DNA from: CAZEGI01 sp964512105
Lineage (GTDB): Archaea; Altiarchaeota; Altiarchaeia; IMC4; CAZEGI01
Reading direction: 5' to 3'
Assembly (NCBI GenBank): GCA_964512105.1
Contig: CAZEGI010000008.1
Location: 1 to 41,676, forward strand
DNA length: 41,676 nucleotides
The position numbers and the translations under genes are program-made. Numbering within the stretch: the first letter of the stretch is position 1; each line of letters begins with the position of its first letter. Below, piece after piece: positions 1 through 7,862 of the stretch. Under the pieces are notes generated by a model. It was given only the letters and a program-made list of their open reading frames with translations. It ran no database searches and was not told where the DNA came from.

Positions 1-559
1 GCATCTTCTGCTTTAAATTCTGGTAAAACTTCACGAATTCGGCAGCCTCTTTTTTGACGTAATCCACCACTTTGTCATACTCCTTGTCGTGGTACCACAC
101 CGGAACCATCAAGCCGCTCTGCCCCTTGCCCGTGAACTTGTCAAGGCCGCAGCCGGAAAACTTGAAATCGTTCAGGGCGATGCATATGGGTTTAACATCT
201 ATGGTCGGCAGGTTGTGGTAGATGAACCAGTTGTCGTACTCCATGCCATACTTTGCTGCCCGCTCCTTAAATGTTCCAAGATCGAAGTGGATGTTGTGCC
301 CGACAGGTATGAAAGCCCACGGGTCCTGCGGGTTAAGCATCCTTGAGAATTTTCTGATTATGTCCTCTTCGGAGCTTTCCCACTCCTTGAGAATCGTAAG
401 GTCGCTGACGGCCCGTCCGGAGCTGTCAAGCCGCTGGTATTGTATCGTGATGATTTTGCATATCCTCGGATTAAAGCCGCCCTTCTCACCCATTCTCATC
501 CGTTCAATCAGGGCGTCATCCTCAAAGCCCACCTCGATGTCGTAGTAGTATTCAGGCAT
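1..559 (-). CDS. DnaQ-fold 3'-5' exonuclease-like protein, partial (C-terminus beyond window)
   Basis: The reading frame opens at ATG 559 on the minus strand and runs off the left edge; 186 residues are visible. It looks like an RNase H-fold exonuclease related to the proofreading domain of B-family DNA polymerases. Exo I is DIE at residues 7-9. Exo II is GHNIHFD, with N89 and D93. The Exo III region has Y167 and, at the usual catalytic Asp position, E171. Its ATG overlaps the stop of the upstream exonuclease-like gene by 8 bases, so translation is probably coupled. No polymerase domain is visible, so it is not polB itself up to the edge. The substrate (DNA or RNA) cannot be told. Motif calls are by eye. 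Confidence 0.6.
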   Translation of the reverse strand, partial: MPEYYYDIEVGFEDDALIERMRMGEKGGFNPRICKIITIQYQRLDSSGRAVSDLTILKEWESSEEDIIRKFSRMLNPQDPWAFIPVGHNIHFDLGTFKERAAKYGMEYDNWFIYHNLPTIDVKPICIALNDFKFSGCGLDKFTGKGQSGLMVPVWYHDKEYDKVVDYVKKEAAEFVKFYQNLKQKM

Positions 560-1076
560 CTTCGAATTTTATAAATTCTCCGGCATTGAATTTCTTCCAG
601 ACGAACATGAACAAATCCTGTGTTGTGTTAAGGTTTTTTACGATGCTTTTTTCGAGTTCCTGATATTTTTTTTCCTTATACTGTTTTAAAATTTCTTCAC
701 CACCAATGATGTTTTTACCGATTAGCTTCTGCGCGTAAAAATCAATTCCCTTTATGTTGCCTTTGTTCATCAGGGTCAGCAAAACAAACAAATCGATTAT
801 GTTAGCGCTGTTGATTTTCTTGAAGAATTCGTCAAAGTTGTCGAATTTTTTGCATTTCATCAATAGCAGCGGAACATCGAACTTGAGTATGTTGAAACCG
901 ATAATAATCTTATCCTCCTCCATCATAAACCAATCCAGAAAAGCCTTGAGCAAAAGCTCTTCGGATTCATATTTCCAGCGCCTCCACAGATGCAGGTCGT
1001 TGCCTTTGCGTGCCTGGATGCAAATCAATTCTGCATTCTGCGAGATTTCAGTCGCTTCCAGCTTCAGGACAATCAT
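552..1076 (-). CDS. DnaQ-fold exonuclease-like protein with degenerate Exo I motif
   Basis: A 174-residue protein with the same apparent fold as its downstream neighbour. The Exo II motif is clear (GFNILKFDVP, with N62 and D67), and the C-terminal part has an Asp in an Exo III-like helix (TTQDLF). The Exo I site, normally D-x-E, reads K-L-E at residues 5-7, so the first metal-binding Asp appears to be lost. It begins with a 4-base ATGA overlap on the end of the HisA-like gene and ends 8 bases inside the next exonuclease gene, so the three form one leftward operon. It may be an inactive partner of the downstream protein, or use other residues. Family assignment is moderate; function is not known. 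Confidence 0.5.
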   Translation of the reverse strand: MIVLKLEATEISQNAELICIQARKGNDLHLWRRWKYESEELLLKAFLDWFMMEEDKIIIGFNILKFDVPLLLMKCKKFDNFDEFFKKINSANIIDLFVLLTLMNKGNIKGIDFYAQKLIGKNIIGGEEILKQYKEKKYQELEKSIVKNLNTTQDLFMFVWKKFNAGEFIKFEDA

Positions 1077-1768
1077 AAATATCCTATTAACGAATGTCTG
1101 TTTAAATTTCCGTTATGCAGCGCGCTTCCGATAAGAACGCCGTCCGCACCGCAGGCTACGAGTTTTTTTATGTCCCCAATACTGTCCACACCGCAGCCGT
1201 AAATTGCTCGCCCCAACTTCCCAATGACCTTTGTGCATAACTCCACGTTTGGGCCCTTTCCTGTTCCGGCCCTACTCAGGTCCAATACCACGATATCGGC
1301 AACATTCCCGATTTTTTTGTTTTTAAAAAAATCAACGAAAAAATCAAGCGTAACCCCCAGGTTGTTCATCAAAACACCGTTTCGTGTATCAATGCTCAAT
1401 GCAAACCTCTGCCCGATTTTTTCCAAAAAATCCAACGAGGGGAGGGTTTCAGTTCCGACCACAGGCATAAACCCGCCAAACAGGTCCAAATCCTCCAACC
1501 TGGAAATTCCATAGTCGGCCATCACCCCGAGATTCGTCTTGTCCGTTATGCCCTGTATGATGTCCAGATTCGGTTGCCCTTTCAGAATTCCATCCAAATC
1601 CGCGATGTAAAGTTCCTTAAATCCGAAACCCTCATACGCCTTTGCGACGTCCAATGCATCAGACGAACTGCACAAAACGCTTTTCAGCGGCATGTATTCC
1701 GTGCGGTTTCCTTCAACCGCTCTGACAGCGATGCCGTTCATCAGGTCCAGAACCGGGATAACACGCAT
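1073..1768 (-). CDS. HisA-related TIM-barrel protein (COG1411-like)
   Basis: A 231-residue (beta/alpha)8 barrel of the HisA/HisF superfamily. The N-terminus VIPVLDLMNG and the phosphate-binding end GADGVLIGSAL are HisA-like, as is the central ADLDGIL strand. True ProFAR isomerases keep a catalytic Asp in a D-x-K/L-x-G N-terminal motif and are slightly longer. This protein resembles instead the uncharacterised proFAR-isomerase relatives of methanogens and H4MPT-using methylotrophs, which occur with methanofuran/H4MPT genes. It lies back to back with mfnD across 36 bases, which supports a C1-cofactor role; the reaction is unknown. A TATA-like stretch at 1786-1793 sits about 20-25 bases upstream of its ATG and would give a leaderless mRNA. 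A histidine-pathway role is less likely. Confidence 0.7.
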   Translation of the reverse strand: MRVIPVLDLMNGIAVRAVEGNRTEYMPLKSVLCSSSDALDVAKAYEGFGFKELYIADLDGILKGQPNLDIIQGITDKTNLGVMADYGISRLEDLDLFGGFMPVVGTETLPSLDFLEKIGQRFALSIDTRNGVLMNNLGVTLDFFVDFFKNKKIGNVADIVVLDLSRAGTGKGPNVELCTKVIGKLGRAIYGCGVDSIGDIKKLVACGADGVLIGSALHNGNLNRHSLIGYL

Positions 1769-1804
1769 GTTAATTATCTATCGTCTATAAAATACATCTA
1801 CAGA

Positions 1805-2776
1805 ATGAAAATCATAGCGTTGGAGTACGCCTCCGCCGGATTGGGCACAGTTTCGGACTCAATCCTCGGCGAGGGCTTTGCAATGCTAAGGTCGCTGACT
1901 GCCGGACTATGCAATGAGCACGAGGTCGTTGCGTTTCTGAATCCTAAACTGAAAAAATACAATCCGCGGATTGATTGTAAAATTCTTTATACGGTGGATT
2001 TTTTTAAAGAAATAGAAGAATTCAAAGACCATGTAGTTTTCCCGATTGCCCCCGATTATGAGCTTTATAGAATTGTCAAACATCTTCGCCAAAAAAAATT
2101 CGAAGTCCTCGCTTCCGATACGGATGCGATAAAAATCGCTTCCGACAAACTCCTTCTCCATAAAAAACTAACAAGAAAAAAAATCAGGATGCCCGAGACA
2201 TTTTTACCTGGCAAAATTAATTTCGAGTTTCCAGTTGTTGTAAAACCGAGATTCGGTGCGGGTTGCGAAAATGTTTTTTTGGTGAAAAATAAAAGAGAAC
2301 TTATAAAATTGAAAATCGGTGGGGAATCCATCGTCCAGGAATTTATCCCCGGCATCCATGCCTCCATAACACTTATCTCAAATGGAAAAAAAGCCGTTCC
2401 GGTGACTCTGAACAAACAGGAAATAAAACTGTCACCAAAAAATTCGAAATACCTAGGGGGGCAGGTTCCGTTCGAACATCCACTCAAGAAAGAAGCGTTC
2501 AAACTTGCGAAATCCGCGGTTGAATCAATTTCCGGCTTGAGGGGGCCGCTTGGTGTTGATATCATCCTCGCAAATGAACCGTACGTAATCGAGATAAATC
2601 CGAGGTTTACGACATCAATGATAGCATTCGACAGGTTAAATTTTAATTTTCCGTTACATTCGTTAAATTCATTTCATGGTAAATTGCCGGAAATTCCAAA
2701 ATTCAGAAAAACAGTAAAAATCACAAAGACTGCAGGCAGAAACCCGTTGGAATCCGTGAGGTTAGAATGGATGTAA
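1805..2776 (+). CDS. mfnD: Tyramine--L-glutamate ligase, methanofuran biosynthesis (ATP-grasp)
   Basis: A 323-residue ATP-grasp protein of the COG1821 type. In methanogens MfnD joins the gamma-carboxyl of glutamate to tyramine with ATP, giving gamma-glutamyltyramine for methanofuran. The start MKIIALEYASAGLG and the EGFAML segment are typical of the family. The ATP-grasp core shows FPVVVKPRFGAGCENV (lysine/glycine loop), the IVQEFIPG hinge and metal ligands in PYVIEINPRFTTS near residue 260. ATG 1805 is chosen over an upstream in-frame start at 1574 because that extension would lie opposite the HisA-like gene. The stop overlaps the start of the radical SAM gene by 10 bases. With mfnF two genes downstream, the pathway assignment is strong. 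Confidence 0.85.
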   Translation: MKIIALEYASAGLGTVSDSILGEGFAMLRSLTAGLCNEHEVVAFLNPKLKKYNPRIDCKILYTVDFFKEIEEFKDHVVFPIAPDYELYRIVKHLRQKKFEVLASDTDAIKIASDKLLLHKKLTRKKIRMPETFLPGKINFEFPVVVKPRFGAGCENVFLVKNKRELIKLKIGGESIVQEFIPGIHASITLISNGKKAVPVTLNKQEIKLSPKNSKYLGGQVPFEHPLKKEAFKLAKSAVESISGLRGPLGVDIILANEPYVIEINPRFTTSMIAFDRLNFNFPLHSLNSFHGKLPEIPKFRKTVKITKTAGRNPLESVRLEWM

Positions 2777-3654
2777 AATACGTGGAAATCAGGCCAAAGA
2801 CGGTTCTGAACCGTTTGAAGGGCGAGGATGAAATTTTTCATTCCAGATACACGCTGAATCCGTACAAGGGCTGCGAGCACGGGTGCCAGTACTGTTACGC
2901 CCGCTCCGAGAAATACTTACCGCATTCCCGCGAGGAGGATTTCTCGCAAGTCATCTATGTAAAAGTGAATGCTCCACTCCTGCTGAAGAAAGAACTCCCA
3001 AAGCTGAAAAAAGCCATAATCGACCTCGGAAGCGCATGCGACCCGTACCAACAAGCTGAAAAAAAATTCGGTCTGACAAGAAAAATTCTCGAGGTGATTG
3101 TGAAACACAACTTCCCGTTGAATCTGCTGACGAAATCGGACCTCGTTCTCCGGGACATCGATTTATTCAAAAAACTGGACTACTGCTGTGTTTCGTTTAC
3201 TGTCACAACCCTTGATGAAAAACTCACAGGACTTCTCGAACCCGTTGCACCTTCCCCTGAAAGAAGGTTAAATGCAATGAAGAAATTGAACGAAGAAGGA
3301 ATAACTACCGGCGTTTTGTTCATGCCCATAATTCCATTCCTTGAGGATTCATCCAAAAATCTGGAATCCGTGATATCCGAATCGAAAGCGCACGGTGCGC
3401 GGTACGTTATCGCATCACTCGGAATGACGCTGCGCGACAACCAGAAGCTGAGGTTCATGAATTTTTTAAGAGAGAACTACCCAGAGCTAATTCCCAAGTA
3501 CAACGAGCTTTTCGGCGGCAGGGTATCGCCGGGCCACGCCTACATGGAAAAAATAAGCAAGGAAATAAACGAACTTTGCGATAAGTACAAAATTTCCGAG
3601 TTCATGCCGTCTTATGCACCAAAGGAGCCGCAGACAAAACTCTATAACCCATGA
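2767..3654 (+). CDS. SPL-like radical SAM protein (COG1533 type)
   Basis: A 295-residue radical SAM enzyme. The [4Fe-4S] motif C-x3-C-x2-C is CEHGCQYC near residue 37, in the YKGCEHGCQYCYAR context typical of the spore-photoproduct-lyase-like family. LGSACDPYQQAEKKFGLTR and LLTKSDLVLRDIDL are also family hallmarks. The substrate of archaeal members is generally unknown. Here the gene is wedged between mfnD and mfnF with overlaps of 10 and 4 bases, so it is probably co-translated with methanofuran genes. A role in methanofuran modification is an inference from position only. A DNA-repair role is an alternative, but nothing in the neighbourhood supports it. Confidence 0.85.
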   Translation: MDVKYVEIRPKTVLNRLKGEDEIFHSRYTLNPYKGCEHGCQYCYARSEKYLPHSREEDFSQVIYVKVNAPLLLKKELPKLKKAIIDLGSACDPYQQAEKKFGLTRKILEVIVKHNFPLNLLTKSDLVLRDIDLFKKLDYCCVSFTVTTLDEKLTGLLEPVAPSPERRLNAMKKLNEEGITTGVLFMPIIPFLEDSSKNLESVISESKAHGARYVIASLGMTLRDNQKLRFMNFLRENYPELIPKYNELFGGRVSPGHAYMEKISKEINELCDKYKISEFMPSYAPKEPQTKLYNP

Positions 3655-4643
3655 AAATACTTGCGCTTGACATCGGTGGGGCGAACACGAAAGTAGCGGT
3701 GATGAGCGGCAGGAAGGTCAGCGAGGAGGTTCATTATTTCCCTATATGGAAAAAGAAAGAAGAATTTCCAAAATTCCTAAAAAAAATTTTAAAAAACAAA
3801 CTCGATGTTGATGCGGTCGGCGTGACCATGACCGCGGAGCTGAGCGATGTTTTTGAAAATAAAGAAGAGGGCGTCAACTTCATTCTCGATGCAGTGGAAA
3901 GAGTAGTGAGCAAAACTCCAACCTTCATTCTTACCAATAAAGCCGAACTTGTACCAACAAAAAACGCAAGGAAAAATCCTTACGACGTGGCGTCAGCAAA
4001 CTGGATTGCCGCCCCAGAAATAATCGCAAAAAAATTTCCTGACGCATTGCTGGTGGACATCGGTTCAACGACCACCGACATAACGCCGATAAAAAACAGC
4101 GGAGCGCTTTCAAAAGGAAAAACCGACCTCGACAGGTTGCAGAGCTACGAACTGCTCTACACCGGGGTTTTGAGAACCAACGTTGCTGCGATAACAACCG
4201 AGGTTCCAATCAACGGGAAAAAAACGTTCGTTGCATCGGAGTTTTTTGCAACATCCGCGGACGTTTATCTCCTCACGGATGACGTATCTCCAGAACAGTA
4301 CACGACAGAAACCGCAGACGGGCGCGGAAAATCACGAAGCGAGGCGCTGGCACGCTTGGCAAGAATCGTCTGCTGCGATACAAAAACGCTTACCGAAAAA
4401 CATGTCGTTGAAATCGCAAAATACATAAAGAACCGCCAGGTCCAGGCAATCGCCTCCGTCGTCTGGAAATGCAGGTTGAAGAACGAAATTGAGGGTCCAA
4501 TCCTGATAACCGGAATAGGGAGTTTTCTTGCGAAACAGATAGAGCCAATAATAAAAAAACCGATAAGCCGTATCGAGATAACACCGACAATGGCTTTATG
4601 TACGCTCGTGGATAATAAAATTAAGAAGACCAAGAAAAAATGA
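3651..4643 (+). CDS. mfnF: MfnF-like methanofuran-biosynthesis enzyme (ASKHA/hydantoinase fold)
   Basis: A 330-residue protein of the COG1548 'predicted kinase/hydantoinase-like' family. The N-terminal phosphate-1 motif is LALDIGGANTKVAV and the second is LLVDIGSTTTDI near residue 140, as in ASKHA nucleotide-binding folds. An adenosine-type motif ILITGIGSFLAKQ lies near residue 285. In Methanocaldococcus, MfnF condenses gamma-glutamyltyramine with the aminomethylfuran diphosphate to make the APMF-Glu core of methanofuran. Its start overlaps the radical SAM stop (ATGA) and its stop overlaps the next start (ATGA). Context with mfnD makes the call firm. Alternatives in the same family would be a generic oxoprolinase-like protein. 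Confidence 0.8.
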   Translation: MKILALDIGGANTKVAVMSGRKVSEEVHYFPIWKKKEEFPKFLKKILKNKLDVDAVGVTMTAELSDVFENKEEGVNFILDAVERVVSKTPTFILTNKAELVPTKNARKNPYDVASANWIAAPEIIAKKFPDALLVDIGSTTTDITPIKNSGALSKGKTDLDRLQSYELLYTGVLRTNVAAITTEVPINGKKTFVASEFFATSADVYLLTDDVSPEQYTTETADGRGKSRSEALARLARIVCCDTKTLTEKHVVEIAKYIKNRQVQAIASVVWKCRLKNEIEGPILITGIGSFLAKQIEPIIKKPISRIEITPTMALCTLVDNKIKKTKKK

Positions 4644-5923
4644 AACCCGTGCTTCAGGTCGCGTTGGATTTCGTGGATTTGGACAGAGCCCTAAAAGTCG
4701 TAAAGGAGGCGGTTTCCGGAGGTGCGGACTGGCTTGAGGCTGGAACGCCGCTGATAAAAAGCGAAGGCCTGAATGCCGTACGCGAACTCAGAAAAAGATT
4801 CCCGAACAAGAAAATTGTGGCAGACATGAAGGTCATGGATGCGGGCAGGATTGAGGTCGAAGCCGCGTGCAAGGCGGGGGCGAATATTGTTACTGTTCTT
4901 GGAGCGGCGTGCGATTCAACGATACGGGAATCCGTAGACGCTGCAAAAAACCTCGGCGCAGAAATAATGGTTGATCTGATAAACATCAGGGACAAGGAAA
5001 AAAGAGCGAAAGAGGTTGTTGCTTTAGGTGCAAATTACGTTTCAATCCACACACCAATCGACGAGCAGATGAAAGGCATGCAATCCTTTTCAGTCATAAA
5101 TAAAATATCAAAAATAATAAAGATCCCGATTGCATCTGCAGGTGGCATAAATTCCGAAACCGCGCCATTGGCAGTAAAGGCCGGGGCAGCAATAGTGATT
5201 GTTGGTGGGGCAATAACAAAGGCAAAAAATGCAAAGGCGGCAACCCAAAAAATAAAAAAATCAATGCTAAAAATGAAGCCGGAAAAAACCGAGCTTTTCA
5301 AAAGAACAACGAACGTGCTTGAGATACTGAAAAAAGTTTCGACAGCGAATTTATCGGACGCAATGCACAGAAGCGGCGATTTGAAGGAAATTCTCCCCGT
5401 GCTTCAAAACAAGAAAATCGTTGGCAGGGCACTCACCGTGAGAACCTACCCTGGGGACTGGGCAAAGCCCGTCGAAGCCATAGATATCGCAAAGAAGGAC
5501 GATATCATCGTCATAGACGCAGGAGGCGTCCCGCCCGCGGTGTGGGGCGAGCTCGCTACAAATTCCGCTGTAAAACGGAAAGTAAAAGGTGTTATTATAC
5601 ACGGAGCTGTCCGTGATGTCGAAGAAATAATAAAACTAAAATTCCCTGTTTATGCAAAAACCGCATCCCCGACGGCCGGAGAGCCACGCGGCTTTGGTGA
5701 AATAAACGTGCCATTAAAAATCGAGGGCGTTGAAATCAGGCCCGGGGACTGGATTGTTGGTGATTCCGATGGCATTGTCGTAGTGCCTAACTCTCATGCT
5801 GTCGAAATCGCAAACCGCGCCATGGACGTACTCGAGCGCGAGAACAGAATCCGCGGTGAAATCGTGAAGGAAAAATCCAGCCTCGCGAAGGTCACGCACC
5901 TGCTTAAGTGGGAGAAGAAATAA
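4640..5923 (+). CDS. Bifunctional 3-hexulose-6-phosphate synthase / RraA-like protein
   Basis: A 427-residue fusion. Residues 1 to about 210 are an OMP-decarboxylase-superfamily barrel of the HPS type: VALDFVDLDRAL, IVADMKVMDAG (Lys and Asp of the active site) and IASAGGIN. Residues of about 220-427 are an RraA-like domain with TANLSDAMHRSG, VIDAGG and GVIIHGAVRD. HPS interconverts ribulose 5-phosphate plus formaldehyde with hexulose 6-phosphate. Archaea without oxidative pentose pathway use it in reverse to make pentoses. The HPS/RraA fusion is known from archaea and is often called a 'ribonuclease regulator' fusion, though the RraA part is more likely an aldolase/isomerase relative. The start overlaps mfnF by 4 bases. 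Formaldehyde released here could feed the H4MPT/methanofuran C1 route. Confidence 0.88.
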   Translation: MKPVLQVALDFVDLDRALKVVKEAVSGGADWLEAGTPLIKSEGLNAVRELRKRFPNKKIVADMKVMDAGRIEVEAACKAGANIVTVLGAACDSTIRESVDAAKNLGAEIMVDLINIRDKEKRAKEVVALGANYVSIHTPIDEQMKGMQSFSVINKISKIIKIPIASAGGINSETAPLAVKAGAAIVIVGGAITKAKNAKAATQKIKKSMLKMKPEKTELFKRTTNVLEILKKVSTANLSDAMHRSGDLKEILPVLQNKKIVGRALTVRTYPGDWAKPVEAIDIAKKDDIIVIDAGGVPPAVWGELATNSAVKRKVKGVIIHGAVRDVEEIIKLKFPVYAKTASPTAGEPRGFGEINVPLKIEGVEIRPGDWIVGDSDGIVVVPNSHAVEIANRAMDVLERENRIRGEIVKEKSSLAKVTHLLKWEKK

Positions 5924-5924
5924 A

Positions 5925-6350
5925 ATGCGTCTCTATGTGGACAGCAATGTCCTCATAAGTTTCATCAACCGCGAATTTGGTGGTGGGTTAGAATTTATGG
6001 AATATCGCGTAGGTGAGTTCTTCAGTGTCTGTAGTGAGGACAAACATACTATTGTTTTGAGTGAGTATACTCTAACAGAAATCAGAAAATGTACTGGACT
6101 TCCAAGAAAGGAAATTATTGATATGCTCAAGAATCTTAACCTTATAGTTGAGTATAAAGATATTAATTGGAAAATAATAGAAAGACGCAATAGAGAACTC
6201 AAAGAAATACAACAAATCCATAGAAGTGATAGGGCACATGTGATAATGGCATTAGAATCAAAGTGTGATTGTATTGTGACGTGGAATACACGAGACCTTG
6301 AAGTTGCTAAAAACCTGATAGCTATACTACCTCCGTCGGAATTCACTTAA
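5925..6350 (+). CDS. PIN-domain protein, VapC-like toxin candidate
   Basis: A 141-residue PIN-fold nuclease. The first acidic residue is in LYVDSNVLISF (D6), a second is in the YTLTEIR helix, and the C-terminal cluster is RSDRAHVIMAL plus TWNTRDLE. PIN toxins cleave RNA, often tRNA or mRNA. It starts one base after the HPS/RraA stop, so it could be read through from the C1 operon. Its last 8 bases overlap the end of a ribbon-helix-helix gene on the opposite strand, an unusual convergent layout for a toxin-antitoxin pair. The DNA here is visibly richer in A/T and codes differently from the HPS gene before it, suggesting later acquisition. Confidence 0.75.
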   Translation: MRLYVDSNVLISFINREFGGGLEFMEYRVGEFFSVCSEDKHTIVLSEYTLTEIRKCTGLPRKEIIDMLKNLNLIVEYKDINWKIIERRNRELKEIQQIHRSDRAHVIMALESKCDCIVTWNTRDLEVAKNLIAILPPSEFT

Positions 6351-6627
6351 AACTCTTAGGATTAACACCTTTACTCTTAAGATACTCATTCAGAGCCGCC
6401 TCTCTATCCTCCCTTGTGACCATACGTGGTTTATAACCGCGCTCCCTCAGTTTTTCGATTATCGGTTTTGTTTTCTCCCGAATCAAAGTAGCGCGGACTT
6501 CAATAAGGCGTGATCTAACAGCGTCCCTGAGGAATGCATTTCGTGAACGATATAAACCCTCATCGTGGACAAGTTGATCAATCTCATCAACTAGACGAGG
6601 CTCCACACGCACTAAAATAGATTTCAT
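6343..6627 (-). CDS. Ribbon-helix-helix (CopG/Arc-type) DNA-binding protein, antitoxin candidate
   Basis: A 94-residue protein. Residues 1-45 fit a ribbon-helix-helix: strand KSILVRVEPRLVDEID, then the helix containing YRSRNAFLRDAVRSRL. The C-terminal half is charged, as in antitoxins that thread through a PIN toxin's active site. The PIN gene lies tail to tail on the other strand with an 8-base overlap. A 7-base inverted repeat straddles its own start codon (6626-6647), which suggests autoregulation. It could also be a stand-alone NikR/CopG-like regulator. The pairing with the PIN protein rests on adjacency. Confidence 0.75.
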   Translation of the reverse strand: MKSILVRVEPRLVDEIDQLVHDEGLYRSRNAFLRDAVRSRLIEVRATLIREKTKPIIEKLRERGYKPRMVTREDREAALNEYLKSKGVNPKSFK

Positions 6628-6647
6628 GATATCACATATAATATCAT
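6626..6647. promoter_or_regulatory. Inverted repeat at the start of the ribbon-helix-helix gene, likely operator
   Basis: ATGATAT at 6626-6632 and its complement ATATCAT at 6641-6647, with an 8-base A/T-rich spacer. The repeat covers the gene's start codon (cat at 6625-6627) and overlaps a TATA-like run. RHH dimers usually bind such short palindromes, so this is the natural autoregulatory site. The site is seen; binding is inferred. Confidence 0.5.
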
Positions 6648-6694
6648 ATTATCTACAAAACACTATAAAAATCAGTAAAATCATAACCTCTGGC

Positions 6695-7795
6695 TCACAT
6701 AAAACCTTCCAGCCTGCGTATCGCCTGCAGCTTCTCTTTATTTCCAAGTTTCGCCTCCTGAATCCCATGCCTCAGCATTTCCGTCGATTCGTCCATCACG
6801 CGCCTGTTCACAGGATACGGAACGCCATCCTTTCCGCCATGCGCAAACGAATATTTCACGGGGTCCTTCCATGAAGGGGGCTTTCCATAAACAAGGTCTG
6901 AAATCAGCGCCAGTGCGCGAATCGTTGACGGTCCTACGTTTTCCGTTCCCAGAAGTTCCTCGTAATTTTGAGGTTGTTTGTCATACAACATTTTCATCGC
7001 GTTCCAGTTTATGCGTCTCGGAAGGTTCAGCGAAGGTATCACGATTTTTTCCTCCGGTTTTGTCCATTCCAAAAGCATTCTCTGTTCTTTGAGCTCCATC
7101 TTCTTTAATAGCGATTCCAATCGCCCCGGCTTTTCCGTTGCCAATTCCACAGACAAATTCCTGCACCCCTCGGATTCCCTCGCAACCATGTTCAAGACAT
7201 GCTCGTGCGTCACATCGCAACAAATTTCCCCCGGCTCCTCAACAAAAGACCTCACGTTTTCCGAAAGCCAGTGGTATCTCCGGGCATAATTATTCTGCGA
7301 ATTCAAACCCTGCTGAATCACCGCCCATTCCCCGTTTTCCGTGAAAACAAATGTATGATGATAAAGGTTGTATCCATCCTGCAGTGCGTTGTTATCCACT
7401 TTTGCGGATAACCGGCTTGAGTATTGCAACTCATGAATTTTTTTATCATTCAAGGAAAACAAATCACCGATTTTCAGAATCTCTTCCGGAGTTTTTCTCG
7501 ATGCCTTTCCCTTTCCGCCGGCAACCGCTATCCCGAAATCTTCGGGATTTATCGCCTCCTTAAGCGCCCCGCACGTCACGGTTGTCGTGCCTGAAGAATG
7601 CCAGTCAAACCCGAGAACGCATGAGAACGCCTGAAACCAGCACGGCTCGGAGAGCCGGCGCAGGAACTCCTCATGGGGATACTCCAGTAGAATCGCGTTC
7701 GTTATCTCACGCGCGAGCCCCACCATGCGCTTGAACAGCCATGGCGGTGCAGTGCCTCCGTGCAGGGGCAATTGAGTGTAACCGGTTTTTTGCAT
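6695..7795 (-). CDS. DUF763 family protein
   Basis: A 366-residue protein that clearly belongs to DUF763 (COG1415). The hallmark start is TGYTQLPLHGGTAPPWLF, followed by FDWHSSGTTTVTCGALKEA, and KNNALQ-like plus YHHTFVF segments. Near residue 285, LLGTENVGPSTIRALALISD looks like a helix-hairpin-helix, which in other proteins contacts DNA. The biochemical role of DUF763 is not established; a nucleic-acid function is suspected from the HhH. An A/T-rich TATA-like stretch at about 7809-7818 would give a leaderless start at 7795. Gap to the methyltransferase stop is 67 bases with nothing else visible. Confidence 0.9.
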   Translation of the reverse strand: MQKTGYTQLPLHGGTAPPWLFKRMVGLAREITNAILLEYPHEEFLRRLSEPCWFQAFSCVLGFDWHSSGTTTVTCGALKEAINPEDFGIAVAGGKGKASRKTPEEILKIGDLFSLNDKKIHELQYSSRLSAKVDNNALQDGYNLYHHTFVFTENGEWAVIQQGLNSQNNYARRYHWLSENVRSFVEEPGEICCDVTHEHVLNMVARESEGCRNLSVELATEKPGRLESLLKKMELKEQRMLLEWTKPEEKIVIPSLNLPRRINWNAMKMLYDKQPQNYEELLGTENVGPSTIRALALISDLVYGKPPSWKDPVKYSFAHGGKDGVPYPVNRRVMDESTEMLRHGIQEAKLGNKEKLQAIRRLEGFM

Positions 7796-7862
7796 TTTGT
7801 GGTTTAATAAGTATAAAGAAACGTGCAGTTAAAATAACCCATGGACAGCGAGGGAAAAGTGG

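Noticed and set aside
1073..1768. Assignment as HisA of histidine synthesis
   Set aside because: Neighbourhood and sequence fit the uncharacterised HisA relatives of C1-carrier organisms better; hisI is 22 kb away and isolated.
1574..1804. N-terminal extension of MfnD
   Set aside because: It lies opposite the HisA-like gene; the family start MKIIALEYAS is at 1805.
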